Below the pieces are notes generated by a model that saw only the letters and a list, made by a program, of their open reading frames with translations, made no database searches and was not told the origin of the DNA. This document shows positions 9,483 through 18,476 of a stretch of 44,856 bases of DNA, piece by piece. The number at the start of each line of letters is the position of its first letter. The stretch's first letter is position 1. Source of the DNA: an uncultured bacterium (lineage in GTDB: Bacteria; Verrucomicrobiota; Kiritimatiellia; CAIKKV01); NCBI GenBank assembly GCA_938038445.1, contig CALHRZ010000021.1, positions 1-44,856 of the forward strand. Reading direction: 5' to 3'. A program made the position numbers and the translations under genes.

Positions 9483-10483
9483 TTCCCGACGCTCCATACG
9501 GAACCCTGATCCGAACCCGCTCCCTTTGGGGCAATGCGGTACGGCGGTTGTGGCGAAGGCTGGACCTGCGGGTCTGTCTTCTTGTGATTGCTCTTTTTAC
9601 GGCGGCCGCGCTTTGGGGGGAAGTTGTCTATTGGCGTTATCGGCTGCGTGACCAAACTCCTCCCTATAATCGGGTGGACATGAGCCGAGCTTACCGGCCG
9701 CCCAGCCCGTGGAGCCGGCCGTTTGCCCGCGCCGTTGAGGCGTTGGGGCCGAGAGCGAGCCGCTTTGCGATCCTTCGAAAAGGGATTGCCAATCTTTTCG
9801 AACATCCGTTGGGAACCGACAATCTGGGCCGGGACGTGGCTCAGCGGCTCATTCAAGGGGCGCGCATTGCCTTTCAAGTTGGGATCATCACGTCGCTGAT
9901 CGCCATTCCGATCGGGGTGATCCTCGGTTTGATCGCTGGTTATTTCGGAGGCTGGGTGGATGATCTGATTGTCTGGATCTATTCGACCGTAGCGTCCATG
10001 CCCGGTTTGTTATTCATTCTGGCGATTGCCATGGTGGCCGGGAAAGGGCTCAAGGGGGTCTATCTCGGGATCGGCCTGATGACCTGGACGGGCCTATGCC
10101 GGCTCATTCGCGCCGAGGTTATTAAACACCGGGATCGTCCCTACGTGACGGCGGCTCGCACGCTGGGGGCCGGCCCTGTTCGGATCATGTTTCGGCATAT
10201 TCTGCCGAACGTCTTCCATCTCGTCATCATTTCCTTTAGTCTGCGCTTTCCATCCGCGATCGGCACCGAAGTGTTCATGAGTTTTCTGGGGATCGGGGTC
10301 CAGGGCGAGCCGTCCTGGGGGATTATGATCAGCAACGCCCGTCTCCGCCTCTGGCATGGGATGTGGTGGGAAATGACGGCAGTTACGGTGGCGGTTTTTG
10401 TGGTGGTGCTGGCCTTCAACCTGGCGGGGGATGGCCTTCGCGACGCGCTGGATCCCCGCCTGCGGACTGGAGATACTCCATGA
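9479..10483 (+). CDS. DppC-type ABC permease
   Basis: Second membrane subunit of the peptide-type importer, 334 residues. After a cytoplasmic N-terminus and one membrane helix (about 32-50) comes a periplasmic segment, then the family hallmark HPLGTDNLGRDV and five further helices. The EAA loop reads YVTAARTLGAGPVRIMFRHILPN, and the C-terminus ends in NLAGDGLRDALDPRLR, typical of DppC/OppC. The ATG overlaps the stop of the preceding permease (ATGA), and its own stop overlaps the dxs start the same way, so translation is probably coupled. Confidence 0.93.
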   Translation: MIPDAPYGTLIRTRSLWGNAVRRLWRRLDLRVCLLVIALFTAAALWGEVVYWRYRLRDQTPPYNRVDMSRAYRPPSPWSRPFARAVEALGPRASRFAILRKGIANLFEHPLGTDNLGRDVAQRLIQGARIAFQVGIITSLIAIPIGVILGLIAGYFGGWVDDLIVWIYSTVASMPGLLFILAIAMVAGKGLKGVYLGIGLMTWTGLCRLIRAEVIKHRDRPYVTAARTLGAGPVRIMFRHILPNVFHLVIISFSLRFPSAIGTEVFMSFLGIGVQGEPSWGIMISNARLRLWHGMWWEMTAVTVAVFVVVLAFNLAGDGLRDALDPRLRTGDTP

Positions 10484-12387
10484 CCGAAGCCGCCCCTTCG
10501 TCCTTACTGTCCGCCCTGGAAGGTCCTGCCGCTCTTCGGACTTTGACGCCGGTTCAGCTTCGGCAACTGGCGAGCGAAATCCGGCAACTCATTTTGGAAA
10601 CCGTCCAACGGAATGGCGGCCATCTGGCCGCCAACCTCGGCACGGTCGAACTGACGTTGGCCCTTTTACGCGTGTTCGATCCGCCGCGCGATCGGATCCT
10701 GTGGGACGTCGGGCATCAGACCTATGCCTGGAAGATTCTGACCGGGCGGCGGGATCGGTTTTCCACTCTGCGGCAGACGGATGGATTGAGCGGTTTTCCC
10801 AATCCTTCGGAAAGTCCGTTCGATCCTTTCATTGCCGGGCACGCGGGAACCGCCCTTTCGGCGGCGTTGGGCTTTGCCGTTGCCCGGGACCGGGCGGGCC
10901 GGGATGAGTACGTCGTGGCAATTGTGGGCGATGGGGCACTTGGCAACGGAATCAGTTTCGAAGCCCTCAACAACGTTCGCGTGGCGAAACGGTTGATTGT
11001 CATTCTCAATGACAACGAGATGTCCATCGCTGCGAACGTGGGTTCCCTCTCCATGGCGCTGGGCAGTCTTCTCGCCAATCCCCGTTACAATCAGTGGAAA
11101 GGCAATCTCGAGGGACTCGTCACCCGGGTCGTGAAGGGAGATCGGCCCCGCACCCTGTATTACCGGATCGAGGAAGCGATCAAGGGGTTCTTCCTGCGCA
11201 GCAGTCTCTTCGAGGAGTTTGGTCTCCGCTACATCGGCCCGATTGACGGGCATGACGTCGGTCTTCTGGAAGACGCGCTTCGGATTGCCCGTGAATATCC
11301 ACGGCCCGTCCTGCTTCATATTGTGACGCGCAAGGGGCGCGGTTTTCCGCCTGCCGAAGCGGACCCGGAGCGATGGCACAGCACGGCACCTTTCGGAGAA
11401 TGCGGAAAAGAACCGAGACGGGAAGCGGGCCATCGGTCATGGTCGGAAGCGATGGGAGGGATCTTAATCCGGCTTGCCGAACGGGACCCGCGCATTCTGG
11501 CGCTGACGGCCGCCATGCGAGCCGGAACGGGACTTTCGGAATTTGCTCGCCGCTTTCCCGATCGGTTCTTCGACGTGGGCATTTGCGAATCTCATGCGGT
11601 TGTATTTGCCGCTGCGCTTGCCGCGGCGGGATTTCGGCCGTTCCTTGCCCTCTATTCCACGTTCGCCCAACGGGCCGTGGACAACCTTATTCACGATGTC
11701 TGCATTCAGCGGCTGCCCGTCGTGCTGCTTCTCGACCGGGCGGGCATTGTAGGGGAAGACGGGCCGACGCATCATGGGATCTTCGACATTTCGTTGCTGG
11801 CGGCGATTCCCAATCTGACCTTTGCCCAGCCCGCGAACGAAGGGGAACTGGCGGCCCTGATGGAGGCGGCTCTGCATGCGGAGGGGCCTTTTGTCATTCG
11901 ATACCCGAAAGGCTGCCTGCCGAGCGGGGCGGCCGCGGAGGAAACTCTTGCGCCGCCTGCGATCGGAACGGCCGTGCTCTGGCGACCGGGTGACCCGGAG
12001 ATTCACTTCTGGGCGTTGGGCGACCTGTTGCCGCTGGCGGTTGAGGCGGCCGAACGGGTCGCGGAACGGATCGGACGGCGGCCGACCGTCACGAACGCCC
12101 GTTTCATTCGGCCGCTCGATGGAGAGCGGCTTCGACGGCAGGCGGAGCGGTCCCGGCTGTTCGCCTTTTTCGAAAACGGGATTGTCACGGGCGGTTTTGG
12201 CGAACGGGCGGCGGCTGAATTGTGGGATGCCGGCTACCGGGGCGGGATTCTGCGGTTCGGGTGGCCCATGCGATTCATCGAACAAGGGCGGACGGAAGAC
12301 CTCTTCGCCCGTTACGGGTTAACACCCGACGCCGTGGCTACGGAGGTCGTTCGGCGGATTGGTGGCGGGGAGAAGAACGCCCCATGA
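10480..12387 (+). CDS. dxs: 1-deoxy-D-xylulose-5-phosphate synthase
   Basis: Condenses pyruvate and glyceraldehyde 3-phosphate to 1-deoxy-D-xylulose 5-phosphate, the first step of the MEP isoprenoid pathway, with thiamine diphosphate. The 635-residue protein has the normal length. Visible hallmarks are ANLGTVELTLALL, WDVGHQTYAWKILTGR (His79), the thiamine-diphosphate motif from GDGALGNG (150-157) to NDN (177-179), YIGPIDGHD, and in the second half YSTFAQRAVDNLIHDV and DRAGIVGEDGPTHHG. The gene starts in an ATGA overlap with the permease. Placement with glycolytic genes is logical because both substrates come from glycolysis. Confidence 0.96.
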   Translation: MTEAAPSSLLSALEGPAALRTLTPVQLRQLASEIRQLILETVQRNGGHLAANLGTVELTLALLRVFDPPRDRILWDVGHQTYAWKILTGRRDRFSTLRQTDGLSGFPNPSESPFDPFIAGHAGTALSAALGFAVARDRAGRDEYVVAIVGDGALGNGISFEALNNVRVAKRLIVILNDNEMSIAANVGSLSMALGSLLANPRYNQWKGNLEGLVTRVVKGDRPRTLYYRIEEAIKGFFLRSSLFEEFGLRYIGPIDGHDVGLLEDALRIAREYPRPVLLHIVTRKGRGFPPAEADPERWHSTAPFGECGKEPRREAGHRSWSEAMGGILIRLAERDPRILALTAAMRAGTGLSEFARRFPDRFFDVGICESHAVVFAAALAAAGFRPFLALYSTFAQRAVDNLIHDVCIQRLPVVLLLDRAGIVGEDGPTHHGIFDISLLAAIPNLTFAQPANEGELAALMEAALHAEGPFVIRYPKGCLPSGAAAEETLAPPAIGTAVLWRPGDPEIHFWALGDLLPLAVEAAERVAERIGRRPTVTNARFIRPLDGERLRRQAERSRLFAFFENGIVTGGFGERAAAELWDAGYRGGILRFGWPMRFIEQGRTEDLFARYGLTPDAVATEVVRRIGGGEKNAP

Positions 12388-13121
12388 AACGTCGGCTCGA
12401 CCAGATCCTTGTCGCGCGGGGGCTGGCGGAAAGTCGGGAGAAGGCCCGGCGGCTCATTCTGGCGGGTGAAGTTCGCGTGATGGGACGGGTGGCGGACAAA
12501 CCGGGATCGCTGGTTGCGGATGACCCGGGGTTGGAAATCGCCGTACGGGAGCCGGATCGGTTTGTGAGCCGGGGCGGTTGGAAACTGGAACGGGCTTTTG
12601 AGATCTTTCCGATCTGCGTGGAGGGGCGAATCGGGTTGGATGTGGGCGCTTCGACGGGGGGGTTTACGGATTGTCTGCTTCAGCATGGAGCGGTCAAGGT
12701 CTATGCGGTGGACGTCGGCCATGGTCAGCTCGACTGGCGGCTTCGGCGCGATCCGCGCGTCGTGGCGATGGAGGGGGTGAATGCGCGGTATCTGAAGCCG
12801 GGCGATTTTCCCGAGAGGCCTTCCGTTGCCGTTGTGGATGTCTCCTTCATTTCCTTGACGAACGTTTTGCCGGCTGTTACATCGGTCCTGGATTCCGGCG
12901 GCGAACTCGTGACGCTCATCAAACCCCAATTCGAGGCGGGGCGCCGGCTTGTGGAGAAAGGCGGCGTTGTGCGGAAACCGGAAGTGCGGGAAGCCGTTGT
13001 CGAACGCATCCGTCGATTTGGGACGGAAAAACTGGGATTGGAGTGGGTCGGAGCGTGCGAATCGCCGCTTCGCGGTCCGGCGGGGAACGTGGAAATACTG
13101 GCCTGGTGGAAAAAACCATGA
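12384..13121 (+). CDS. tlyA: TlyA-family S4-domain rRNA 2'-O-methyltransferase
   Basis: A 245-residue protein with an N-terminal S4 RNA-binding domain (RLDQILVARGLAESREKARR, then VRVMGRVADKPG) and a C-terminal FtsJ-like methyltransferase fold with the SAM-binding GLDVGASTGGFTDCLLQ, the YAVDVGHGQLDW segment and VVDVSFISL. Family members methylate ribose of cytidines in 16S and 23S rRNA, and some are called hemolysin A for historical reasons. The activity here is inferred from family membership. It starts with an ATGA overlap with dxs and ends with another to nadK, an order (dxs-tlyA-nadK) found in many bacteria. Confidence 0.93.
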   Translation: MKRRLDQILVARGLAESREKARRLILAGEVRVMGRVADKPGSLVADDPGLEIAVREPDRFVSRGGWKLERAFEIFPICVEGRIGLDVGASTGGFTDCLLQHGAVKVYAVDVGHGQLDWRLRRDPRVVAMEGVNARYLKPGDFPERPSVAVVDVSFISLTNVLPAVTSVLDSGGELVTLIKPQFEAGRRLVEKGGVVRKPEVREAVVERIRRFGTEKLGLEWVGACESPLRGPAGNVEILAWWKKP

Positions 13122-13978
13122 AACGGATCGGGGTCTACGTGAATTGGGAAAATCCCCGCGCGGCCGAGGCAACCCGGCGATTGGCCGAGTGTGTCGCGCG
13201 GGAGGGACTGAGTTTGGTGGCGTGGGGGGATACGGCCGCCCTGATGAGCCGGCTGATGCTTCCTTATGTGCGGGGGGCGGCGGCCGATGCGGAGGCGCTT
13301 TTGGTGTTGGGAGGCGATGGGACCATGTTGCGGGCGGTGCGCGAAACCGTTTCATCGGGTCGTCCCGTCATGGGGGTCAACATGGGGAGTCTTGGTTTCC
13401 TAACCGGCGTTTCGGAGCGGGAACTCGATCAGGCTGTGGCCTGTCTGGCGCGGGATGAGGTGACGGAAAGCCGCCGGACGCTTGCCGAGGCACGGGTTTT
13501 ACGAGGCACAACCGAACGGTACTGCACGCGGTGTCTCAATGATGTGGTCGTTCGCAACGGTGACAGCGCTCGGATTGTGGAACTGGAAATTACCGTGGAC
13601 GATGGAACCGCGGTTCCGATCACCGGAGACGGTCTCATCATTGCGACGCCGACGGGAAGCACGGGTCACTCCCTCTCTGCCGGCGGGCCGATCCTCCACC
13701 CGGCGTGTCCCGCTTTTGTGGCGACCTTCATCTGCGCCCATGCGCTTGCCGCCCGTCCGCTGGTCATTCCCGATACGAGCACCCTGTCGCTGCGGGTGGT
13801 GCGCTGTGCCGGAGAGGTGCGGCTGATTGCGGACGGTCAATCGGCCCTTGCGCTGGAAGCGGGAGATGTGGTCCGGGTGAGGAAGGCGGCGGAGGCAGTG
13901 TTGTTCATTTATCCGTCGGGGCATGACTTTTTGGGGATTTTGCGGGCGAAGCTGCGCTGGCAGGGATCTTCGGTCTGA
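13118..13978 (+). CDS. nadK: NAD kinase
   Basis: Phosphorylates NAD+ to NADP+. The 286-residue protein has the ATP-binding GGDGTML (65-71), NMGSLGFLT, the LNDVVVRNGD segment that binds NAD, and the glycine-rich DGLIIATPTGSTGHSLSAGGP, all diagnostic of the family. The ATG overlaps the tlyA stop. It is the last gene of the gapA operon. Its final 74 bases overlap the tail of the convergent GHL10 gene, leaving no room for an ordinary terminator between them. Confidence 0.95.
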   Translation: MKRIGVYVNWENPRAAEATRRLAECVAREGLSLVAWGDTAALMSRLMLPYVRGAAADAEALLVLGGDGTMLRAVRETVSSGRPVMGVNMGSLGFLTGVSERELDQAVACLARDEVTESRRTLAEARVLRGTTERYCTRCLNDVVVRNGDSARIVELEITVDDGTAVPITGDGLIIATPTGSTGHSLSAGGPILHPACPAFVATFICAHALAARPLVIPDTSTLSLRVVRCAGEVRLIADGQSALALEAGDVVRVRKAAEAVLFIYPSGHDFLGILRAKLRWQGSSV

Positions 13979-16244
13979 AGGGAGCGTATTCCAGCAGCGG
14001 GGCCAAGTCGCGAAGAAAGGGGCGGTTGATCCAGAAAATCGCGGCGCCGGCGGCGCCGGCTTCACGGGCTCGGCGAATTTGGTCGGCAAAGGCGGGTCCA
14101 TCGAGTGTGACGGTATCCGCATACAGACCGATACCGGGATGAATCCGCAGTCCCCATCCGGGCATGGCGCGATAGGCCGAAAGCCAGCGGTCGAATTCCG
14201 TTGGCGAGGCCGTGTAACTCATCGGGTAGACCTCGTCCACTGCATCGGCTTGGAGCCATTCGGCCCAATCCTGCATTAGGCCATCCCGGCAGTAGGGATA
14301 TTCCGGAAAGACGGCGGCCGAAAGCGTAGCGGCGGGGCGGATTTCTTGTGTGAGGCGGCGGGCGTCGCGGACGAATTCCTGAATTTGGGCGATCCACCAG
14401 GCCCGATATTCCGCTTCGTGTTCTCTGCCGGGCAGAACTTCATCGGGCCAGCGGGCGATTGGTCCGCGAGCCGCTTCGAATGCCTTGCGTGCCGCTGCGG
14501 AAATATCCACACCTTCCCCTGGCATGCGGATATAGTCGAGATGAATGCCTGCGACGGGGAAACGGCGAAGGAGATCCTCAATTACATCGAGAAGAAACCG
14601 GCGATTTTCCGGATGGGCGGGCGTCAGCCAGGGGACTTCGCCATTAGGGGTTTGCATCAGACGGCCAGCCAAGCGCCAGGCCGTTAAGCGTGTTGGTGGG
14701 GAATAGGCGGCAGGGAAGACGGTAATCCAAGCGTGGACTTCGATACCCGCGTTTTGGGCCGAACGCAGGGCGGCTTCAAACCAAGCCGGGTCGAAGGCGG
14801 CGATATCGGAAGGCGGCAGGGGCGAGCCAGGCACGTGGGACTGACCGAAGGCGGTGGCAGAGAGAAAAAGGCGGGTGATTCCGGCGCTGCGGAGTTGCGG
14901 GGCGACAAGGGGCCAATCGGATGAAAGGAACCCTGGCCCTGGCTGCGCCCATCCCGCGAGGCGGTAATTCGGCGGGGGAGGGGGAATTGAGGCAAACGCG
15001 CGGCGGGTTGCTTCGGTTGTCAGGCGGTCACACTCGACCCAAAAAGCCGTCCATTCCTTGCGGTCGGCCAAGTGCTTCAGGCGAATGTGATCGGCGTCGG
15101 GAATTTCCCCGAGCAGGCGGGCCAGCGCTGTTTCAGCCGCTTCGTCCCATTTCTCCGGCAGTTGACGGCCGATCAATTCCAGCAACAGCCTTTTTTTCCT
15201 CGGCGCATCCTCCGGATCGAGGACGTGTGTCATCCACCAGCCGGCGGGCGATTCCAGCCAGGCGGGTTCAGGGCGTCGTTCCCCATTGGGTCCTTCCCAC
15301 CAAGCGAGGACGCGGGCGCCGGCATGGCTTGGTGCGGCGGGAATGGTATGGAGGGAAGTCTGGCAGATGGTGCGGATCATTCCGAGGGGAGGGTCAAAAG
15401 AGAAGGCGCTCCATGTCACCGGAGTCGGTGCTGCGCGGTAAGGCGAGAGTTGCAATCCCATTCGGCTTGCCAGTTCGGGCGAGGCGCTGTAGAACACGAT
15501 GGCTCGCCCGCCGGCTTTGAGAAAGGTTTGGAAGGCATCGAGGAAAGCGGCGTCTGGGCGGGGGTTGTAGGGGAGGATGAGCAAGCGGGTTTGTCGGGGG
15601 GGGAGTGTGCGCCAAAGTTCCTCGGAAACGAGCGAATGGCCGATTCCCATCTCTTTCAGCCAGTCGGAAATTCGTTGAGCCAGCACGCGAGCCGTTCCTT
15701 GTTCCGCCGATGCAAGGGAGGAGTCGGCCCGGACGATGAAGAGCGAGTCCTGGAAGGCCGAAAAGCGGTGGAGCCGGAGCGACGTTTCGCCCGTGAAGTT
15801 GCCGCGTTTCCATGCCGCGAGGCGGACCCCTTGGATGCGCGACCCGTTAGGGGAATAGGATTCGGGTTGATCGGGCTGAAAATCGGCGGCTGAAAAAAAG
15901 TAGGTGCGTCCGGAGATTTCGGGGACGGGGAGCGGAACCGAGCGCCAGCCATCCGGCAGGCGGATGTACAGGGTTAGAGCTCGCAAGGTCTCGGGACGGT
16001 CACAGGAGAGATGAAGGGAAATTCGTGCGGTGTTTCCGAAACCTGCGGGCGCAGGGCCGTCCCAAACGCAGCGGTCATTTTCGCGGGTGAAACGACAGGG
16101 GAAAAGGAGGACGCCATTGGGTTCGGCACGGGGAGGCGGAGAATTTTCCGCGGGATGCCAGGCGGGCGGGCGGAGAGGAGCGGCGGCGGAAAGAAGGGCG
16201 AGAACCAGCGGCTGAAGCCAGACGCTACTCCCAAAGATATTCAT
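13905..16244 (-). CDS. Secreted GHL10-type (DUF187-like) glycoside hydrolase
   Basis: A 779-residue exported protein. Residues 1-22 are a likely signal peptide. Residues about 45-170 look like a beta-sandwich, and 215-270 resemble a glutamine-amidotransferase-like or ThuA-like fold (LLILPYNPRPDAAFLDAF). Residues about 428-750 form the GHL10 barrel: WITVFPA, WLTPAHPENRRFLLDVIEDL, the signature VAGIHLDYIRMP (565-574), AVFPEYPY, DEVYPMSYT and GIGLYAD. GHL10 proteins are thought to cleave polysaccharides, but few have been tested. Last gene of the response-regulator operon; its start overlaps the preceding gene by 20 bases. In this setting it may trim or release the exopolysaccharide made by the neighbouring synthase (inference). 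The Ala/Pro/Lys tail overlaps nadK on the opposite strand. Confidence 0.85.
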   Translation of the reverse strand: MNIFGSSVWLQPLVLALLSAAAPLRPPAWHPAENSPPPRAEPNGVLLFPCRFTRENDRCVWDGPAPAGFGNTARISLHLSCDRPETLRALTLYIRLPDGWRSVPLPVPEISGRTYFFSAADFQPDQPESYSPNGSRIQGVRLAAWKRGNFTGETSLRLHRFSAFQDSLFIVRADSSLASAEQGTARVLAQRISDWLKEMGIGHSLVSEELWRTLPPRQTRLLILPYNPRPDAAFLDAFQTFLKAGGRAIVFYSASPELASRMGLQLSPYRAAPTPVTWSAFSFDPPLGMIRTICQTSLHTIPAAPSHAGARVLAWWEGPNGERRPEPAWLESPAGWWMTHVLDPEDAPRKKRLLLELIGRQLPEKWDEAAETALARLLGEIPDADHIRLKHLADRKEWTAFWVECDRLTTEATRRAFASIPPPPPNYRLAGWAQPGPGFLSSDWPLVAPQLRSAGITRLFLSATAFGQSHVPGSPLPPSDIAAFDPAWFEAALRSAQNAGIEVHAWITVFPAAYSPPTRLTAWRLAGRLMQTPNGEVPWLTPAHPENRRFLLDVIEDLLRRFPVAGIHLDYIRMPGEGVDISAAARKAFEAARGPIARWPDEVLPGREHEAEYRAWWIAQIQEFVRDARRLTQEIRPAATLSAAVFPEYPYCRDGLMQDWAEWLQADAVDEVYPMSYTASPTEFDRWLSAYRAMPGWGLRIHPGIGLYADTVTLDGPAFADQIRRAREAGAAGAAIFWINRPFLRDLAPLLEYAPFRPKIPASAASPAKSPKSHAPTDK

Positions 16245-16683
16245 CGGACTTACCCGCGCGGGTCATCTCCACGTCCACGCCACGCGCATCCAGTTGCCGG
16301 AAGAGCGCAGCGCCTTTGGGTAGGTGTTCTTTGGGTTCCGGCATGGCGGTTGCGGTTTCGCGAACGGAGGGCGGGCGGGCCGGAGGAGCGAGGGGCGGCG
16401 GCGAAGACGGTGGTGGGCGTGGAACGGAGGGTGCGGGAGGGGCAACGGCCGGCGGCGCGGGCGGAGGGGACTGCTGAAGATCAGGGTGAAGAGTTGGGTT
16501 GACGATGGGCCGGCCGGTATGGGGATCGCTGATCACGATTGGGCCGGCTTGGGAGGGGGGGGGCTGGTGGAGACGATTGCGGCGCCAGGCATTGAGGATC
16601 GCGGCCACGCCGAACACGACGGCCAGGATCAGTGCGATCACACCGGTCGTACCCAGAGTGTCAATGAGACTGTCAGATAGCAT
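16225..16683 (-). CDS. Single-pass membrane protein with proline-rich linker, function unknown
   Basis: A 152-residue protein of no recognised family. A membrane helix lies at about residues 13-35 (TTGVIALILAVVFGVAAIL) followed by basic WRRNR, so the C-terminus is probably cytoplasmic. Residues 45-110 are very rich in Pro, and a short conserved-looking tail LPKGAALFRQLDARGVDVEM ends the protein. The ATG shares its A with the stop of the ATPase upstream (TGATG), with GGGAG before it; a GTG one codon earlier is also possible. The order ExeA-like ATPase then single-pass proline-rich protein recalls the GspA/GspB pair, but no GspB sequence similarity is claimed. Confidence 0.72.
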   Translation of the reverse strand: MLSDSLIDTLGTTGVIALILAVVFGVAAILNAWRRNRLHQPPPSQAGPIVISDPHTGRPIVNPTLHPDLQQSPPPAPPAVAPPAPSVPRPPPSSPPPLAPPARPPSVRETATAMPEPKEHLPKGAALFRQLDARGVDVEMTRAGKSDEYLWE

Positions 16684-17564
16684 CACGGTCTCCCGTCGGG
16701 GGGGGGTGGGAGTGAGGACGTAGGGGCGCTGCCTTCCACAGCTTGGACATCGTGAATCGCCTGGAGCACGATGTCGCGTCCGACCCGGGGCACGTGGGCT
16801 GCCTGGCCGAGGAGCAGCGCGATGTCGCAGATATTGTTGATCACGCGGGGAAGTCCTTGGGACCCGCGGTACACCTCGGCCAGTGCGGCCTCGTCGAAAA
16901 TCCAGATGTCGCCGCCGGCGACGTGGATGCGGTGCTGAACATATTGGAAGGTCTGGTTTTCACTAAGCGGTTCGAGCTGCCAAAGCAGTTGGAGACGCTG
17001 CTGAAGCGACTCATGGCTTCGGATATCATTCGCCAGGCGGTTGTGGCCGGAGAGAATGACGGTGAAGGCAGGGTATTCCCGAGGCTCGGACGCCCCTTTT
17101 TCCGATGTTCGGATGTTGGTGAGCAGGTGGATGAAATCGAAGGCATCCGAGTCTCGGATCATCTGGGCTTCGTCGATCATGAGCACGGCATGATGGAAGG
17201 CGGGGCGGCCTTCCTGGCAATATTGCCGGATGGCGGTGAGGGATTCCGCGACGTTCGAAGGGAGTGGAACGATTTTGAGCTGTTCCGCAATTTGCTTGGC
17301 GAGCACCATGACACCGCCCGGCAAGGCATCGAATCGGAAGAAGCGGGTTTGCGGCTGGTCCGCCATGTACTCGGCCAACAGTTCCAGCACCATAGATTTC
17401 CCAACGCCGAAGGGGCCGACGAGAACGCCACCCAGTTTGCGTCCCTTGACGAGATAGACCAAGCGGGCCAACCCTTCGCGGTGTTGATCGGAAAGGTAGG
17501 CGAAACGGATGTCTGTGACGTTCTGGAACGGCTCGTGTTTCAGGTTCCAGTATTCGAGGTACAT
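16683..17564 (-). CDS. ExeA/GspA-family AAA ATPase
   Basis: A 293-residue cytoplasmic AAA ATPase. The N-terminus MYLEYWNLKHEPFQNVTD is typical of the ExeA family, followed by the Walker A GPFGVGKS (50-57), Walker B AVLMIDEAQ (126-134), a sensor-1-like VILSGHN and the C-terminal SQGLPRVINNICDIALLLG helical region. Family members help assemble the type II secretion channel (GspA) or occur in exopolysaccharide loci. Here it sits between a KaiC-like ATPase and a proline-rich membrane protein, next to polysaccharide genes and not far from a pseudopilin operon, so either role is possible. It lies 11 bases after the upstream gene and has AGGA nine bases before the ATG. Confidence 0.88.
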   Translation of the reverse strand: MYLEYWNLKHEPFQNVTDIRFAYLSDQHREGLARLVYLVKGRKLGGVLVGPFGVGKSMVLELLAEYMADQPQTRFFRFDALPGGVMVLAKQIAEQLKIVPLPSNVAESLTAIRQYCQEGRPAFHHAVLMIDEAQMIRDSDAFDFIHLLTNIRTSEKGASEPREYPAFTVILSGHNRLANDIRSHESLQQRLQLLWQLEPLSENQTFQYVQHRIHVAGGDIWIFDEAALAEVYRGSQGLPRVINNICDIALLLGQAAHVPRVGRDIVLQAIHDVQAVEGSAPTSSLPPPPDGRP

Positions 17565-17575
17565 GGGTCCGTTTC

Positions 17576-18466
17576 CTAGAAGGGACGGTTCATTCGGCGG
17601 CGTTCAGGAATGGGAGTCATCCGGTCGAGTCCGGGCATGATGGAACTAAAGCGAATCAGTTTACTGGGAGGAGAGGCGGTCGTAGAAGGTTCGTGTGGAG
17701 GGGTGGGGGTTTCGGGTGGGGTTGGGGTGGGCGCGGGCGCGGCGTGGGGAACTTTTTCGACGGCCGGGATCGGTTCACCTGGGCGGAAGACTCGAATGCC
17801 GACTTTGGGAAGGATACGGTAGGGCAGGCCGGTCGTCAGCCGGCTTTCGCCGAGATATTTTGAGACGATGAAGAGGGGGTCGGGCGTTTGGGGTTCCCGG
17901 GAAAGTGTGATGGCCACGGGCACGAGATTTTCCATAGTCGTTTTGACGCGATAGGCAAGGGGTGAGACAGGTTTGGGCAGCGTGAAAACGGTGGTGACCT
18001 GCATCCGGTCGAAAGCCCGCACGAAGGAGAAGAGGTGTTCGTCGAGCCGTTGGTGTTCGCGGATGCAGACCCAGGCGAGCGCTGTGTCGAGGACCACCCG
18101 TTGGACCGCCTGGCTCCGGATCATCTCCTCGAGCTGGAGGAACCCTTCCGGGGGGAGCACGATGTTCCATTCCTTATCGCGTCCCGGAACATACTGGCTG
18201 TATTCAAGCAGGATGAGGCGGCCGGCCTCAATGGCTTGGGCAAGGGGAAAGCCGAGGGATTCAGCGAAGATCACGAGGTCATTGGCTCGCCAGGCGGAGA
18301 GAAGCAGGCACCGCTCATCCAACTGGATGCCCTGCATCGCAAACTGGAGGGCGAATATGGTTTTTCCCGTGCCGCTTCTTCCCGTGACCAGCAGGGGGCG
18401 GTGCCGATAAGTACCGCCGTAGCGTTCATCGAAGAAGGCCACGCCGGTCTGGGTTTTGTCAATCAT
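17576..18466 (-). CDS. KaiC/RecA-superfamily ATPase, single domain
   Basis: A 296-residue protein with one RecA-like domain: Walker A GRSGTGKT (29-36), a following IFALQFAMQGI helix typical of KaiC-like proteins, and a Walker B strand VQRVVLDTALAW. The C-terminal third is a Pro/Thr-rich linker (about 240-270) ending in a short basic tail (RMTPIPERRRMNRPF). Family members couple ATP binding to signalling or assembly. Only one domain is present and no kaiA or kaiB is nearby, so a clock role is not indicated. It follows the response regulator by 10 bases, and that pairing suggests a signalling unit. Function is otherwise unknown. Confidence 0.75.
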   Translation of the reverse strand: MIDKTQTGVAFFDERYGGTYRHRPLLVTGRSGTGKTIFALQFAMQGIQLDERCLLLSAWRANDLVIFAESLGFPLAQAIEAGRLILLEYSQYVPGRDKEWNIVLPPEGFLQLEEMIRSQAVQRVVLDTALAWVCIREHQRLDEHLFSFVRAFDRMQVTTVFTLPKPVSPLAYRVKTTMENLVPVAITLSREPQTPDPLFIVSKYLGESRLTTGLPYRILPKVGIRVFRPGEPIPAVEKVPHAAPAPTPTPPETPTPPHEPSTTASPPSKLIRFSSIMPGLDRMTPIPERRRMNRPF

Positions 18467-18476
18467 GAAAGCCCCG

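Noticed and set aside
17576..18466. KaiC-like protein as part of a circadian clock
   Set aside because: Only one RecA-like domain, no kaiA or kaiB nearby and no recognisable KaiC autophosphorylation segment; a generic KaiC-family ATPase is the safer call.
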